A DNA stretch of 64,000 nt from Diadema setosum (Eukaryota > Echinodermata > Echinoidea > Diadematoida > Diadematidae), in the NCBI GenBank assembly GCA_033980235.1, contig CM067059.1, positions 23,082,494 to 23,146,493 of the forward strand, read 5' to 3'. Below are positions 23,101 to 31,669 of this stretch, piece after piece. A program made the translations under genes and the position numbers. The notes below the pieces were generated by a model. It ran no database searches and was not told where the DNA came from. It worked only from the letters and a program-made list of their open reading frames with translations. The first letter of the stretch is position 1. Every line of letters begins with the position of its first letter.

Positions 23101-24720
23101 ACTATCTGCAGCCTCCCCTTGCTCATTCTCCCCGAACAAGTCCCTCACCTGAACTTTGGAGCTGATCACTTCTGCTCTAGTTTGCTCTTCTTTTAACTCC
23201 TTTTCGCGGGCCTGATTTCTTGTTACCACTAAGCCTGCCTCTTTTCTACTCACATAGTCGGGGATGTCTAAGTCAGGGTCATTCTCATCTAGCACCTCAT
23301 TCCCAAGCAAAACATCAACTTCGATCTCATCTACCAGTCCAACACGGATCCATTTCTTGATCCCATATGGCTCACTAATGAGATGCACACGTGCAATCGG
23401 TACCTCTTTCTTACTAAAGAGACCTCTCATTTTCACTGTCTCACCTGGGATAATGAATGTAGGATCTACGACATCACTTCTCGCTAGAGAATGAGTGCAC
23501 CCCGAATCACGCAGCAAACGTACATGTCTGTCCCCCAGTCTGGCGTCACTAATGTATGGTTTTAGTTTGGGGTGGGGCTCAGGTCTACAGAAATAGGTGG
23601 GACCATGTCCCTGGGATTTGTCATTCCCCTTCTTCTCTGCCTGGACCTCAGATTTGTGGGCATTTGGACAATTTACTGCGATATGACCAAACTTATCACA
23701 GGTGTAACACCTCACCTTTGCTCTGTAGTTACCCCTATCCTCGTTTTGCTTCTTATTCTGTTGAGGGTTTGGCTTACTTTCTCCTTTCCCCCCTCCTGAT
23801 CCCGAATTCCAACCTGGTTTAGGGGAGTGATTAGGGCCTGATTTTCCCCAGTGTCCCTGTGGTTTACCTGCCCCTTTTCTGCTGATGACATACTGGTCGG
23901 CAAGCCTTGCCATGTCACCCAGTGTATCTGGCTCATGGTCTCGGAGCCACACCCTTAGGTCAAAAGGCACTTGTTTTAGCATTTGCTCTTTTAGGATCTC
24001 CTCCTTTAGTCTGTCTAGATCGTTTAAAGCCCCCGCCCCCTGGAGCCACCGCCCGAGAAGGTCCGTCAGCTTTACGGAAAACTCAGTATAGGTCTCGTCC
24101 CTATCCACCTTCAGTTCCCTGAACTTGACCCTATATGCCTCGGGTGTGAGGTCATACCTACGCAAGATGGCTAATTTGACTTCATCGTACACTCTACTAC
24201 TTTCAAGTGACAGTCTTGAGTATGCCTCCCTAGCTCTACCTGTCAGTAAGGGAGCGAGCTGTAGTGCCCATACCTCCCTTGGCCACTCATTTAATTGCGC
24301 CATCTTCTCAAAAGCACGGAGAAACACATCAACATCTTCTCCCTCTTTGTACATCGGCATCCTTCTGATGCCCCCATCTAAACCAAAAGACCCTGCATTG
24401 GTCCCCTTGCGCTCAATTTCCAATTTGGCATTTTCTAATTCAGCAAGGCGCACCTGCATCCGCATCTTTTCAAGTTCAAATTGCATGCGTGCTTCTTCCA
24501 TTGTATCAGACTCAGTGCGCGCAGCAGTGTTTTGGGTCGTATACTTATCTGTGTTCACGGCTGGTGCACTTGGCAGAGGCGAAACCTGCTCTTCCTTTGC
24601 CTCTTCTATGTTTTTGATCAACTGGTTCCTATTCAACCCCTCATGTGACAGCCCCAACTCTTCACACTTTTGTCTCAACTCTTGCATCCTTAACTGACTT
24701 AGGTTACCCTCTTCCTCCAT
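20176..24720 (-). CDS. Gag-Pol polyprotein of Gmr1-like Ty3/gypsy element (1514 aa)
   Basis: One uninterrupted frame encodes all retrotransposon proteins. Residues about 8-42 (LRMQELRQKCEELGLS) look like a SAP helix-loop-helix. A glutamate-rich coiled coil follows, then a capsid region to about 290 whose end (LLGRWLQ ... LRVWLRDHEPD) resembles the SCAN domain. A CCHC knuckle CYTCDKFGHIAVNC starts near 338. The protease has Asp-Ser-Gly at 405-407 (LRDSGCTH). After an acidic linker come the integrase zinc ligands (H about 674 and 681, C about 709 and 712) and the catalytic triad D745, D804, E840 (DD35E), then a GPY module near 975. Reverse transcriptase follows with YIDD at 1248-1251, then RNase H to the C-terminus (DASDRG, EKECLA, TDHNPL). 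No frameshift or stop interrupts it. Gag and Pol share one frame, so dosage control would rest on processing rather than frameshifting. Confidence 0.96.
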   Translation of the reverse strand: MEEEGNLSQLRMQELRQKCEELGLSHEGLNRNQLIKNIEEAKEEQVSPLPSAPAVNTDKYTTQNTAARTESDTMEEARMQFELEKMRMQVRLAELENAKLEIERKGTNAGSFGLDGGIRRMPMYKEGEDVDVFLRAFEKMAQLNEWPREVWALQLAPLLTGRAREAYSRLSLESSRVYDEVKLAILRRYDLTPEAYRVKFRELKVDRDETYTEFSVKLTDLLGRWLQGAGALNDLDRLKEEILKEQMLKQVPFDLRVWLRDHEPDTLGDMARLADQYVISRKGAGKPQGHWGKSGPNHSPKPGWNSGSGGGKGESKPNPQQNKKQNEDRGNYRAKVRCYTCDKFGHIAVNCPNAHKSEVQAEKKGNDKSQGHGPTYFCRPEPHPKLKPYISDARLGDRHVRLLRDSGCTHSLARSDVVDPTFIIPGETVKMRGLFSKKEVPIARVHLISEPYGIKKWIRVGLVDEIEVDVLLGNEVLDENDPDLDIPDYVSRKEAGLVVTRNQAREKELKEEQTRAEVISSKVQVRDLFGENEQGEAADSGNDDDDDEREDGAHEVNDVNDVHDDDTTVGTGESDTTSNKAANGEEPQGEKILPTHLDIGRKELIQAQQDDPSLKSVWEKVEKKEGNEGRCHFYVENGVLMREWSGNLKSESSEVYTQIVVPKGYRTRLLEVAHDNLTAGHLGVGKTQQKLMQNFYWPGIFRDVAEFCKTCGPCQKCASQTRGISRAKLVSVPVIGSPFRKIAIDIVGPLPRSKKGNRYILVVCDYATRYPDAVPLPSIEAERVADELIRIFSRVGIPHELLSDQGSNFMSLLMKQLCSSLGIKQIRTSPYHPQANGLVERFNATLKDMLKPYTLEGNVTWDDLIPYVLFAYREVPQESTGFSPFELLYGHRVRGPLDVIREAWLGETVPEEGLVSYVLNSRERLASITTAAQKNLAQAQKRQKAWYDRKARTKDLQVGDKVLVLLPSSSNKLLAKWQGPYPVIQKLSDVNYVVEMGDKRKKHRVFHTNMLRVWREREECVMYTDVDDGNDDEYLDQFIEPLTQRGTSSEVELPDYLTTQQTQQLGDVIHDFTDILSDNPGRTDRIEHDLVTSNDHPIRQKAYRLPHAVRETVKRELDEMLEAGVISHSDSPYASPLVIVKKKDGSLRLCVDYRKLNQVTEFDAYPMPNIEAIIDELGKAKFMTTIDLTKGYWQVPLTKEARKKSAFITPFGLFEFNVMPFGMQGAPATFQRLVDQVLRGVNEFATAYIDDIIIYSESWDEHLAHVREVLGRLRAAGLTAKPSKCKFARKEVLYLGFVLGEGCVKPEPAKIDAVVNFPQPVTKTDVRAFLGLTGYYRKFIPNYSKVAAPLSDLTRKNEPGLVRWNSKCSEALEVLKHALVKSPVLRNPDFEKEFIVQVDASDRGVGAVLSQKDEKGEEHPIAYISKKLLPREQRYATIEKECLAIVWAIQKFQPYLFGRKFLVQTDHNPLRWLHQMQNHNARLMRWCLQLQAYPMRVEHRSGAKNGNADGLSRM

Positions 24721-25333
24721 GTTCCTAACTAATCAACATGCAACCTTTTTACTATACATACAATATGACGGTAATACAATATATCACAGTAGTGTGTCCA
24801 CTCTCTCTGCCTTGCCTTGAAGTTGACTAATTAAGAGAAACTCACTTACCCCTCTGATAAGACTTTCGCTCCCCCTTATCAGTCAGTTGGCCTTGGCGAT
24901 GCTCCTTGTTGTGGTCACCGTCGCTGCCGTCACTCTGGGTCAGCCAGCTGTCCCCTGCTGTAGTCTTGTTCCAGACTCTGTCCTGACGACTGCTCACTCC
25001 GGTGCACGATGTCGTCTCAGTCCGCCCCTCGATCTCCCGTCTGTCTGCAAAGCCACAGGCTGGACCTCGTTGCCCAACGTCGGTGTTGACGACACCCCAA
25101 CTGCGTTGCAGACGACTGATACAAGTTTTGGGCTCTGCTTTTCCAGTCTTTCTCGATGTTGGAACTCGCACACAAAGCTTTCGAGTCCCAAGACAGTGTT
25201 TAAAAGCAACTTTGTCACCAACAGCACGGTTGCTACTCAGCTTCTCCCGGGTCAGGCAATATTTCTGGTTCACACAGCGCAGAAATAGAGTCTCAGCTGA
25301 TGGTATTAATTGTTGCTCAGGTACTGGGAGTTC
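24721..25333 (-). other. Retrotransposon leader with upstream open frame
   Basis: The 5' leader between primer-binding site and gag start. It contains a 143-codon frame (25273-24842) rich in Arg, Lys, Ser and Thr with no family I recognise. At the end of this frame the element strand reads CAGAGGGGTAAGTGA, which includes a consensus splice donor; a weak acceptor (GATTAGTTAG) lies just before the gag ATG. Leader splicing is a possibility, not shown. Confidence 0.5.
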
Positions 25334-25351
25334 ATCCCACCGCTGCCACCA
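25334..25351 (-). promoter_or_regulatory. Primer-binding site for a tRNA
   Basis: On the element strand TGGTGGCAGCGGTGGGAT lies two bases inside the 5' LTR. TGG pairs with a tRNA 3' CCA end. The rest would pair with a tRNA whose acceptor strand starts GGCAGCG. A leucine tRNA seems the best guess from memory, not checked. Confidence 0.8.
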
Positions 25352-25353
25352 AA

Positions 25354-26316
25354 TGTAACTGGATGGTTTTCAGCAATGCCGCATTCTCAGCACACTGGCG
25401 TACCTTTCACGCTCAACAACCACACGATGACACTTTGAAGAACTTCGAAGCAGACAGTGATGTACAATATGTACAAAGATGGTCGTTTATTGTCTTGTAG
25501 ATGAAGTTCACAAGTCTTCCGGTGCGGTATAAGAGAGTGGGTATCTCCCACTCAATGAGTGACCGATGAATACATGAATGCTCGAATCAACTAACTTCAT
25601 AGAACAAAATCATTCCATTTATAATGATTCTGAGGGTGCAGCACATGGTGCTATGGAAAATTTTGTCTAGCACCACCTAGCAACACCTAGCAACAACATA
25701 ATGAATATAATAGCATTTACATGCTCCACCCCTTAATAATTTATGCAAACCATCCTCCAATCAGTTGTCAGTTACATGGCTTTAGGCCATGATCATGCCT
25801 GTTCAAAAGTGACCATCAGGCTGACCACTAGACTACACTCTACTTTGTCTTAGCGACTGTCCACTACCACCTGGCTGGTCATGATGGAAAATCCCATGTA
25901 TATATGTATGGTGCTTCTCCCTCCTCTCCGGGGCTAGCACCCTTCCCAAAACTTTCCATAAGTTTCCCCAGACTCGACATTTCTTATATATTTGATTGTA
26001 ACAGTTTGTACTGGGGAAACAGCCGAAACTTTCCACAAATTTCCAAAGACTCAACATCTTCTTTGTATTTCTTTATATTATGGTTTGCGAACTCAACAAT
26101 TTCTTTGTATCCCTTAATATTATGGTTTGCAAAGGAGAAGACAGTTTTCTGCTGAATGATCACCTTTTATACCATAGAGCCAATATGGCGGCTGCAGTAT
26201 TGATGCACTAACTGTATGCTGTAAAATGAAATGTCATCCTTTCAAATTACTGATATTCAATATCATCAATTTGTGATGCATGTATGACACAGGATTGATC
26301 CACTCGCTCTGTCACA
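25354..26316 (-). repeat. 5' LTR (element orientation), with promoter
   Basis: 963 bp, reading the same as the LTR at 18340-19302 throughout. The element promoter would be here: a TATAAAA box lies at 26171-26165, about 145 bp from the outer end. The polyadenylation signal AATAAA is at 25491-25486. Confidence 0.95.
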
Positions 26317-26321
26317 AAGCC
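26317..26321. repeat. Target-site duplication AAGCC, right
   Basis: The partner of the AAGCC at 18335-18339. Removing one copy and the element restores a continuous intron. Confidence 0.9.
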
Positions 26322-26763
26322 AAAAGAGAACATGGATATTTAAGTTATTTCTGTGGTAACTGTAATTACTTCAACTTCTACCAGAATTGCAAACATCTTG
26401 CAACACTTGCATCCACCCTGTTTCAGCATGCACATAGCAGACTAGGATGTAGTATGTCAAAGTTAAATTCCACACCATGCTAAAATGTACTTCAACAAAT
26501 GGTTTAAAATTCAGACAAACAAAATGGTAGCAGTTCCATCAAACTTTGACATGCGCAATAAGGGCTGTTTCTGGACTCTGAAGGTTCCTCATGTTTTGCA
26601 TCAAGGACTGACTTGGCTTTAAAAAGCTTTATCTATGCAAATTAGTTGAAGTGATGGTGACATGATAATGTGGTGCATGCTGAATTCTGGCATTCTTCCA
26701 TCTGTTCCATCACCTCCAATATTTCAAGTGATTTCTCTCTCGATTTGATGTTGTACTTCACAG
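26322..26763 (+). other. Intron 8, part after the retrotransposon
   Basis: Continues the intron interrupted by the retrotransposon. It is AT-rich with no feature before the e9 acceptor. Confidence 0.7.
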
Positions 26764-26889
26764 TGGAAGATTTCTGCGTGGTCCTGGATGGGATTTGTGG
26801 CAACGGGACATGTGTTCCAATAGAGGATGGTTACGACTGCACATGCCCCATGGGTTTCCAGTTTGATAACGATGCCGAAAACTGCCTTG
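26764..26889 (+). CDS. Exon e9: EGF module lacking calcium consensus
   Basis: A 42-codon EGF module starting VEDFC, with GICGNGTC, YDCTC and six cysteines. It is closely similar to e8 (V-x-D-aromatic-C start, a V/L-rich first loop, CGNGTC), which suggests the pair arose by exon duplication. The CVPIEDGYDC loop has no Asn at the calcium position. NGT is an N-glycosylation sequon. It lies 443 bp after the retrotransposon and joins e8 in frame, so the insertion does not break the coding sequence. The donor GTAAAT is weaker than the neighbours' donors. Confidence 0.92.
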
Positions 26890-27626
26890 GTAAATAATGA
26901 AAGGAGAAGCAGTCAATATAATTGTAGTAGTATCAGTGATAGATAGAAAAATAATTCAGTATCTAAGTCAGCATTAGATCTGTATCTGATTACTAGTACT
27001 GTCATGACCTTTTGCAAGTTTCTAATCAGTTTGACAATGCACAAAGCAATTCTGCAGATTACAGTACTGTACCTATGATCAAATTTTGCCCCCTTCCCCT
27101 CCGATACATAGGAGAGGAATCAAATGAAAATGTTTACACAAAATGTCTTTGAAAGAAGTGAATGATAACACTGAGATAATCCCTTGTCAATACTAAATAG
27201 TCACATACGTTTGTCTCAGTGGGATGATGAAATTGAATGTAAGGACAAAATTTGCATCGTGATGAATTCTATGTTTTTTTCCCCCAAACTGAGATGAGAC
27301 CCCTGACATACTAGTATGCATGTTTGCTGCAGCATTCTCTTATAATATGAGACTAATTTGGAAGAAAAACTATTGTGAGATTCAGAAGTATACCTACATT
27401 TTAATTGATATCTATTCATACACATACTTATATTTCCATTCATATATCTACATACCTAATCCATTCACATTTTCATCTATGCATCTGTTTTCTAGTACAA
27501 GATGTTTATACTCAGTTTTGTGGTCACATTTCTATCTATACTTATGTGATTCCATGTTATCCCTCCAACCATTTGCAACGTGTAATTTCTGGATCTTTTT
27601 TTTTTCCGTAAATTTTGCCTTTGCAG
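26890..27626 (+). other. Intron 9
   Basis: Non-coding, T-rich toward the 3' end. Frames across it only become meaningful at the e10 acceptor. No repeat family was recognised. Confidence 0.65.
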
Positions 27627-27746
27627 ATGTTGACCTGTGCAGCACCTTAGGTCATCTCTGTGGAAACGGAATTTGTGTTGATGCTGGAAGAACCATAAAG
27701 TGTGTGTGCTCTGTTGGATATGAATTCAGAATGAGGCAGTGTCTAG
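27627..27746 (+). CDS. Exon e10: EGF module, partial calcium consensus
   Basis: A 40-codon EGF module, the shortest here. It starts DVDLC, with Leu replacing the usual Glu/Gln before the first cysteine. The segment CVDAGRTIKC lacks the aromatic residue, so calcium binding is doubtful. The last loop is short (YEFRMRQC). The acceptor is TTTGCCTTTGCAG and the donor GTGAGA. It closes the run of four modules without a full calcium signature. Confidence 0.91.
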
Positions 27747-28067
27747 GTGAGAGAAATATACCAAGAAAATAAAAAAGAAGAGATTCAAGATTCAGGATTC
27801 AAATTTATTTTTACTTCCATCAAATAAACAAAGAAATTATATACAATGTATATGCACGGGATATTTGTAATAATTGCAGAATATGATTTAACAAAGTACA
27901 TATGAAAATGAGTAGCAAATGAAAAAAAACAAAACATAATTATATCTTTTTTAATATATACATAAAGCATATAATACAAATTAACTAAGGATGGGGATGG
28001 AAATGGAGGGTCCCACTAAGAAGCAAAGCTTTTACAATATGGGGCCCTCAGAAAATATACAAGACAG

Positions 28068-28137
<70 letters not shown>

Positions 28138-28732
28138 GAATCTTTGAATCGCACAAAGAAATTAACAGTGCATCATTGTGCATCACTGATTTAGAACATT
28201 TTCTATCTTCCCATGTTCAGTGAATTTATTTTTCAGCTGCTGCTGTTTTGTTGATGAATTGATTACAAGAAAAGAACCTGTCTGTTTCTGTCCACCCATT
28301 TCTGTCCATCTCTTCAAAAGTATTTTGCCCTGGTAGAGAATTTGATGGCACTATAGTAATGTGAATATTAGAAACTGCTATCGATATCCTATCATTTGTG
28401 AATGTGCATCTCTTGATTGTTACAGATGAAGTTTAATCATGTAGGTATGTGATATTATAGCCTATGCACAACTGATGATTACCACTCCCCCCCCCCCCCA
28501 ACAAAAAAGTAAATAAATAAAATAAATTGTTGCACTTTTTCAACCTTTCAAACCATCAAAATAACCTTCCACTTTTCATTCATGTCTATAATAAAATCAA
28601 ACATATCGAACAGTGATGTTTTTGTGATACAATGCCCCATCTCTTTTCAGGCATGCCACTGTCAGTAATGCTTTTAAATGCTTTTAAAGATCTACCCTTC
28701 TTGTTATTTTTCCCATTACATGCAACCTCAAG
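27747..28732 (+). other. Intron 10 with TA microsatellite
   Basis: Non-coding. A pure TA run at 28070-28133 and a C run near 28489-28499. Nothing else was seen. Confidence 0.7.
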
Positions 28733-28861
28733 ATCTGAATGAGTGCTTATTCAGTGAGAATCCCTGTGGCTCTGAGGCCAGGTGCGAAAACATGCCCGGA
28801 TCTTATCGCTGCATGTGCCGCGACGGATTTGACTTTGATCCTGAGGGGAAAACCTGTAGTG
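28733..28861 (+). CDS. Exon e11: calcium-binding EGF module
   Basis: A 43-codon EGF module with a classical start DLNEC and CENMPGSYRCMC, giving a full calcium and Asn-hydroxylation signature and six cysteines. Calcium-type modules resume here after the e7-e10 run. The acceptor (ACATGCAACCTCAAG) has a weak pyrimidine tract; the donor is GTGAGG. Confidence 0.91.
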
Positions 28862-29428
28862 GTGAGGCTTTTGTTCAACATTTGACCTATGTTCATCCAT
28901 GTTTTTTTTTTTTTTTTTTTTTAAGCTACTAATTCTTCTAAACTGACTGATCCCAAAGGGATGCTGTTATAGAGCGAGGGGATTTGTGATGATACTGTAC
29001 ATTTTTTTTTGATAGATGCAGTTATTAGACACATCACATTATTTTTTTTTTTAGGGGAGAGAGATTCAAAGATGTAGCTAGTCAATGAAACTATGTACAG
29101 ACAAATTCAGAGAAAAAAAAAAATTCTTTTTTGCCTTACCGAGCTGAGAGGCAAAACTATTGAACTCTCTATTTCAATACACTTTCCGTTGACATGAATG
29201 ATTATGTTAGCAATGTAAAAAAGATGTTTGCCATAAACCCATGCAGAATTAAGTTTTGAATCTCAGGGAAAGTAAAGATGAAAATGGCTAATACCTTGTG
29301 TAAAATTTAAATTTAATGATAAAAAAAATTAAATTTCAGTACCTTGTTGATAAGCTTAAGAAAAATTGACTCCCCAGTATTCTCTTCAATAAATTTTGAA
29401 TTTTCCACTATCTTCCTCCTCTTTTCAG
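28862..29428 (+). other. Intron 11
   Basis: Non-coding with several T runs (28902-28922, 29002-29010, 29042-29052). No exon or repeat family was seen. Confidence 0.65.
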
Positions 29429-29554
29429 ACATGAATGAATGTAGGATATCGCCTGGGATTTGTGGAAATGCAACATGCACAAACATGGCAGGCAGTTACC
29501 GGTGCTCATGCTCGTATGGATTTATGTTTGACGAGGCCCTCTCCCTGTGCATAG
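29429..29554 (+). CDS. Exon e12: calcium-binding EGF module
   Basis: A 42-codon module starting DMNEC, with GICGNATC and CTNMAGSYRCSC. It has a full calcium-binding signature. NAT in CGNATC is an N-glycosylation sequon at the same site as the NGT of other modules. It has a strong pyrimidine-tract acceptor (CCTCCTCTTTTCAG) and donor GTAAGA. Confidence 0.93.
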
Positions 29555-30169
29555 GTAAGATTTCTGATTGAACTCAGTGTGGTTTGAGCGTGTCCATAGG
29601 AATCTCCACATCATTTGTGTTTATGAATGTATTTTGGAGAAGTGAGGAGAGATATTCTAGTGTGTTTCAAGTTATGCTAAGGGTTCTTTATTCCGGGTAG
29701 AGAAGATAAAGATAAATTGAAAATGAAAAATGAAAAATAAAAGTTCAAAAATTAGATAGAAATGGTCATATGACTAATAATTAAACTATAAATATGAATA
29801 AGTGCTACGTTCTCATTTACAATTTGAATGACTTCTTGCAGCAATTATGATTGGCTTCTTTAAAAAAAAAATATTCAGACACTTTTATTGATATTTACCA
29901 CTATTCACTGAATCACTGATGTAGATATCAATCGAATATCTCTCTATGCATGTCTAAATTCACTGAATTCCAGTAATTTAATGGAATTTCCTGTATTTGT
30001 GCAAGTTCTTTTAAAAAATGTTACGTGTGTGTGTGTGTGTGTAGTGTGTGTGTAACAAGTCGCAGTCATGAATTGGACATAGGAAGAAATAACAGCTGAA
30101 TAGAATTCAACTGGACTGAGTTTAATGAAGTTGCATTTTTATGTGTGCATGTGAATTGGGCTTCTTCAG
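29555..30169 (+). other. Intron 12
   Basis: Non-coding, with a short GT run at about 30025-30052. Nothing else is recognisable. Confidence 0.65.
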
Positions 30170-30298
30170 ACTCCAACGAATGTGCAGAATATCGTGGAAT
30201 CTGCAGCAATGGGACCTGTATGAACACAGAGGGTAGCTACAGGTGCATCTGTCCAACGGGTTATGAGTACGTCAGCGGTAACGGCAAAGGATGTCTCG
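30170..30298 (+). CDS. Exon e13: calcium-binding EGF module
   Basis: A 43-codon module starting DSNEC, with GICSNGTC and [12 protein letters not shown], followed by a Gly-rich last loop (YVSGNGKGC). It has a full calcium signature, and NGT is again an N-glycosylation sequon between the second and third cysteines. It lacks an internal upstream Met, so simple ATG-based searches miss it; the evidence is the cysteine pattern, the acceptor TTGGGCTTCTTCAG, the donor GTGAGC and the preserved phase. Confidence 0.92.
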
Positions 30299-30792
30299 GT
30301 GAGCAATAACACTCTCATTTCTATTGGGAGAGTACCAGTATGTGTGATTTAGAATTGACATCAACGATTGAGAAATTTTAGGTTTTATCTTTTTTATCAA
30401 ATCTCTTTATCATCATTCTGCATCTTTTCCCTTTTCTCCTTCTTCATCTTTGTTTTATGTCATTTTAGGCTGATTACATAAAGTATGTAATGTCTTTACT
30501 GGAAGTAATGTCCAATATATTAAGATAAGAGATTAACCTATTCAGGACCATCATCTCAAAATTGTATAGGCCTATAGAGTGTACAGAAATAATATGTCAA
30601 TGGTACGAACAGAGTTAATGAATCTTGACTGTTCTGAAACATCAAACATACCCACTAGTACCGCAGACTTGATATTTGTAACACATACTATGGGACTGCC
30701 AGATTTGTTATTCACAGCTCTGATAGTCTGAGTAAATTACTTTGTCCTTACCCACATGCTGCCGGTGTTGAATTGTCTGTGCCATGTGACAG
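30299..30792 (+). other. Intron 13
   Basis: Non-coding, AT-rich, nothing recognisable. Confidence 0.65.
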
Positions 30793-30918
30793 ACATAAAT
30801 GAGTGCGAGGCCGACCCTTCTCCGTGTGGGGATGGAGCATGCTTCAACAGAGAAGGAAGCTATCAATGTGGCTGCACCTCGGGGTACACCTTTGATGATG
30901 AGCTGAGAGTTTGCGTCG
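30793..30918 (+). CDS. Exon e14: calcium-binding EGF module
   Basis: A 42-codon module starting DINEC, with PSPCGDGAC and CFNREGSYQCGC. It has a full calcium-binding and hydroxylation consensus and six cysteines. The acceptor is GCCATGTGACAG, with a weak pyrimidine tract; the donor is GTAAGA. The longer frame across it to 31007 continues into intron sequence and is not coding. Confidence 0.92.
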
Positions 30919-31543
30919 GTAAGACTGGCAAATCTGACAAAGATGAGAACACCTCGTTTCTATCTGTCTCTCTCATTTTCTCTTGTATGAATTTAGTACT
31001 ATCCTGAATGTCTCTTCTTAATAGAGTCTCTATATGGTTTTCATTCAGAATAAAGTTAAACAAGGTGAAAACTGGGAAATATGGAGAGCATTTTGATAGG
31101 ACCTTGTAAAATAGCTTGATTTCAAACTCAGGTGTTTTCACACTCTCTGAGCAAGTAGTACTCCCCTATGTTCTTCATCTGTGTACACAAAAAGTTACTG
31201 AAGATATATATTATGTAGGCCTACATGCTTTTTTTATACCTGTTGAAGACTGATCGATTAAAAAGATCATGGACATTACAGTGTAATTGCCCTTTGATGC
31301 AGAATTTTGATTTGAAAGTATGCATGAAATATGAATCTATTTTATTTGAGAATAAGATATTTTCCACACCCAGACTTATTGCAAAATATGACAGGCTTAC
31401 ACTAACTAAAAATCTAAAGGAATACATTATTCCAGTAGGATATCTGTTCACTCCCCTTTGAAGTCTTCTTTGTCACACTTTGTAGATTCAAAGATTTTTA
31501 CTGACTATTTGTGGTTGTTGTTGTTGTTTTTTCTATCTCTTAG
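30919..31543 (+). other. Intron 14
   Basis: Non-coding. The 78-codon frame at 31225-31461 has no cysteine pattern or splice context. A GTT run lies just before the e15 acceptor. Confidence 0.6.
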
Positions 31544-31669
31544 ATGTGAATGAGTGCCAAATAATGCAAGATGTTTGCGGCAATGGTCAGTGTGAGAACA
31601 GTGAGGGCTCTTTCCGCTGCGTCTGTCCACAGGGATCACAGTTTGACGAAACAAGAAGACAGTGCATCA
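31544..31669 (+). CDS. Exon e15: calcium-binding EGF module
   Basis: A 42-codon module starting DVNEC, with CENSEGSFRCVC and the full calcium signature. It differs from the rest in ending on A instead of G before the donor (CATCA/GTAAGA). The split codon therefore becomes ACA (Thr) when joined to e16, which is what the e16 reading needs. The acceptor is TTCTATCTCTTAG. Confidence 0.91.

Larger units (their letters stand above)
18340..26316 (-). mobile_element. Complete Ty3/gypsy LTR retrotransposon, Gmr1-like
   Basis: A 7977-bp element in antisense orientation to the host gene. In element order: 5' LTR (25354-26316), primer-binding site (25334-25351), leader, gag-pol frame (24720-20176), 3' untranslated part, polypurine tract (19317-19305) and 3' LTR (19302-18340). 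The LTRs are 963 bp each, start and end with the TG...CA bases, and read as identical. Integrase lies upstream of reverse transcriptase, as in Ty1/copia, yet the enzymes are of Ty3/gypsy type; this is the known Gmr1-like group of deuterostomes. The uninterrupted frame, paired LTRs and 5-bp duplication indicate a recent insertion that is structurally complete. I see no envelope-like frame. Confidence 0.95.

Noticed and set aside
21696..24697. Many plus-strand frames opposite gag-pol, the longest 190 codons
   Set aside because: Shadows of the 1514-codon minus-strand frame. No domain or start context of their own.
24887..25358. Plus-strand frames of 133 and 118 codons opposite the retrotransposon leader
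   Set aside because: They cross the primer-binding site and LTR border and have no recognisable product.
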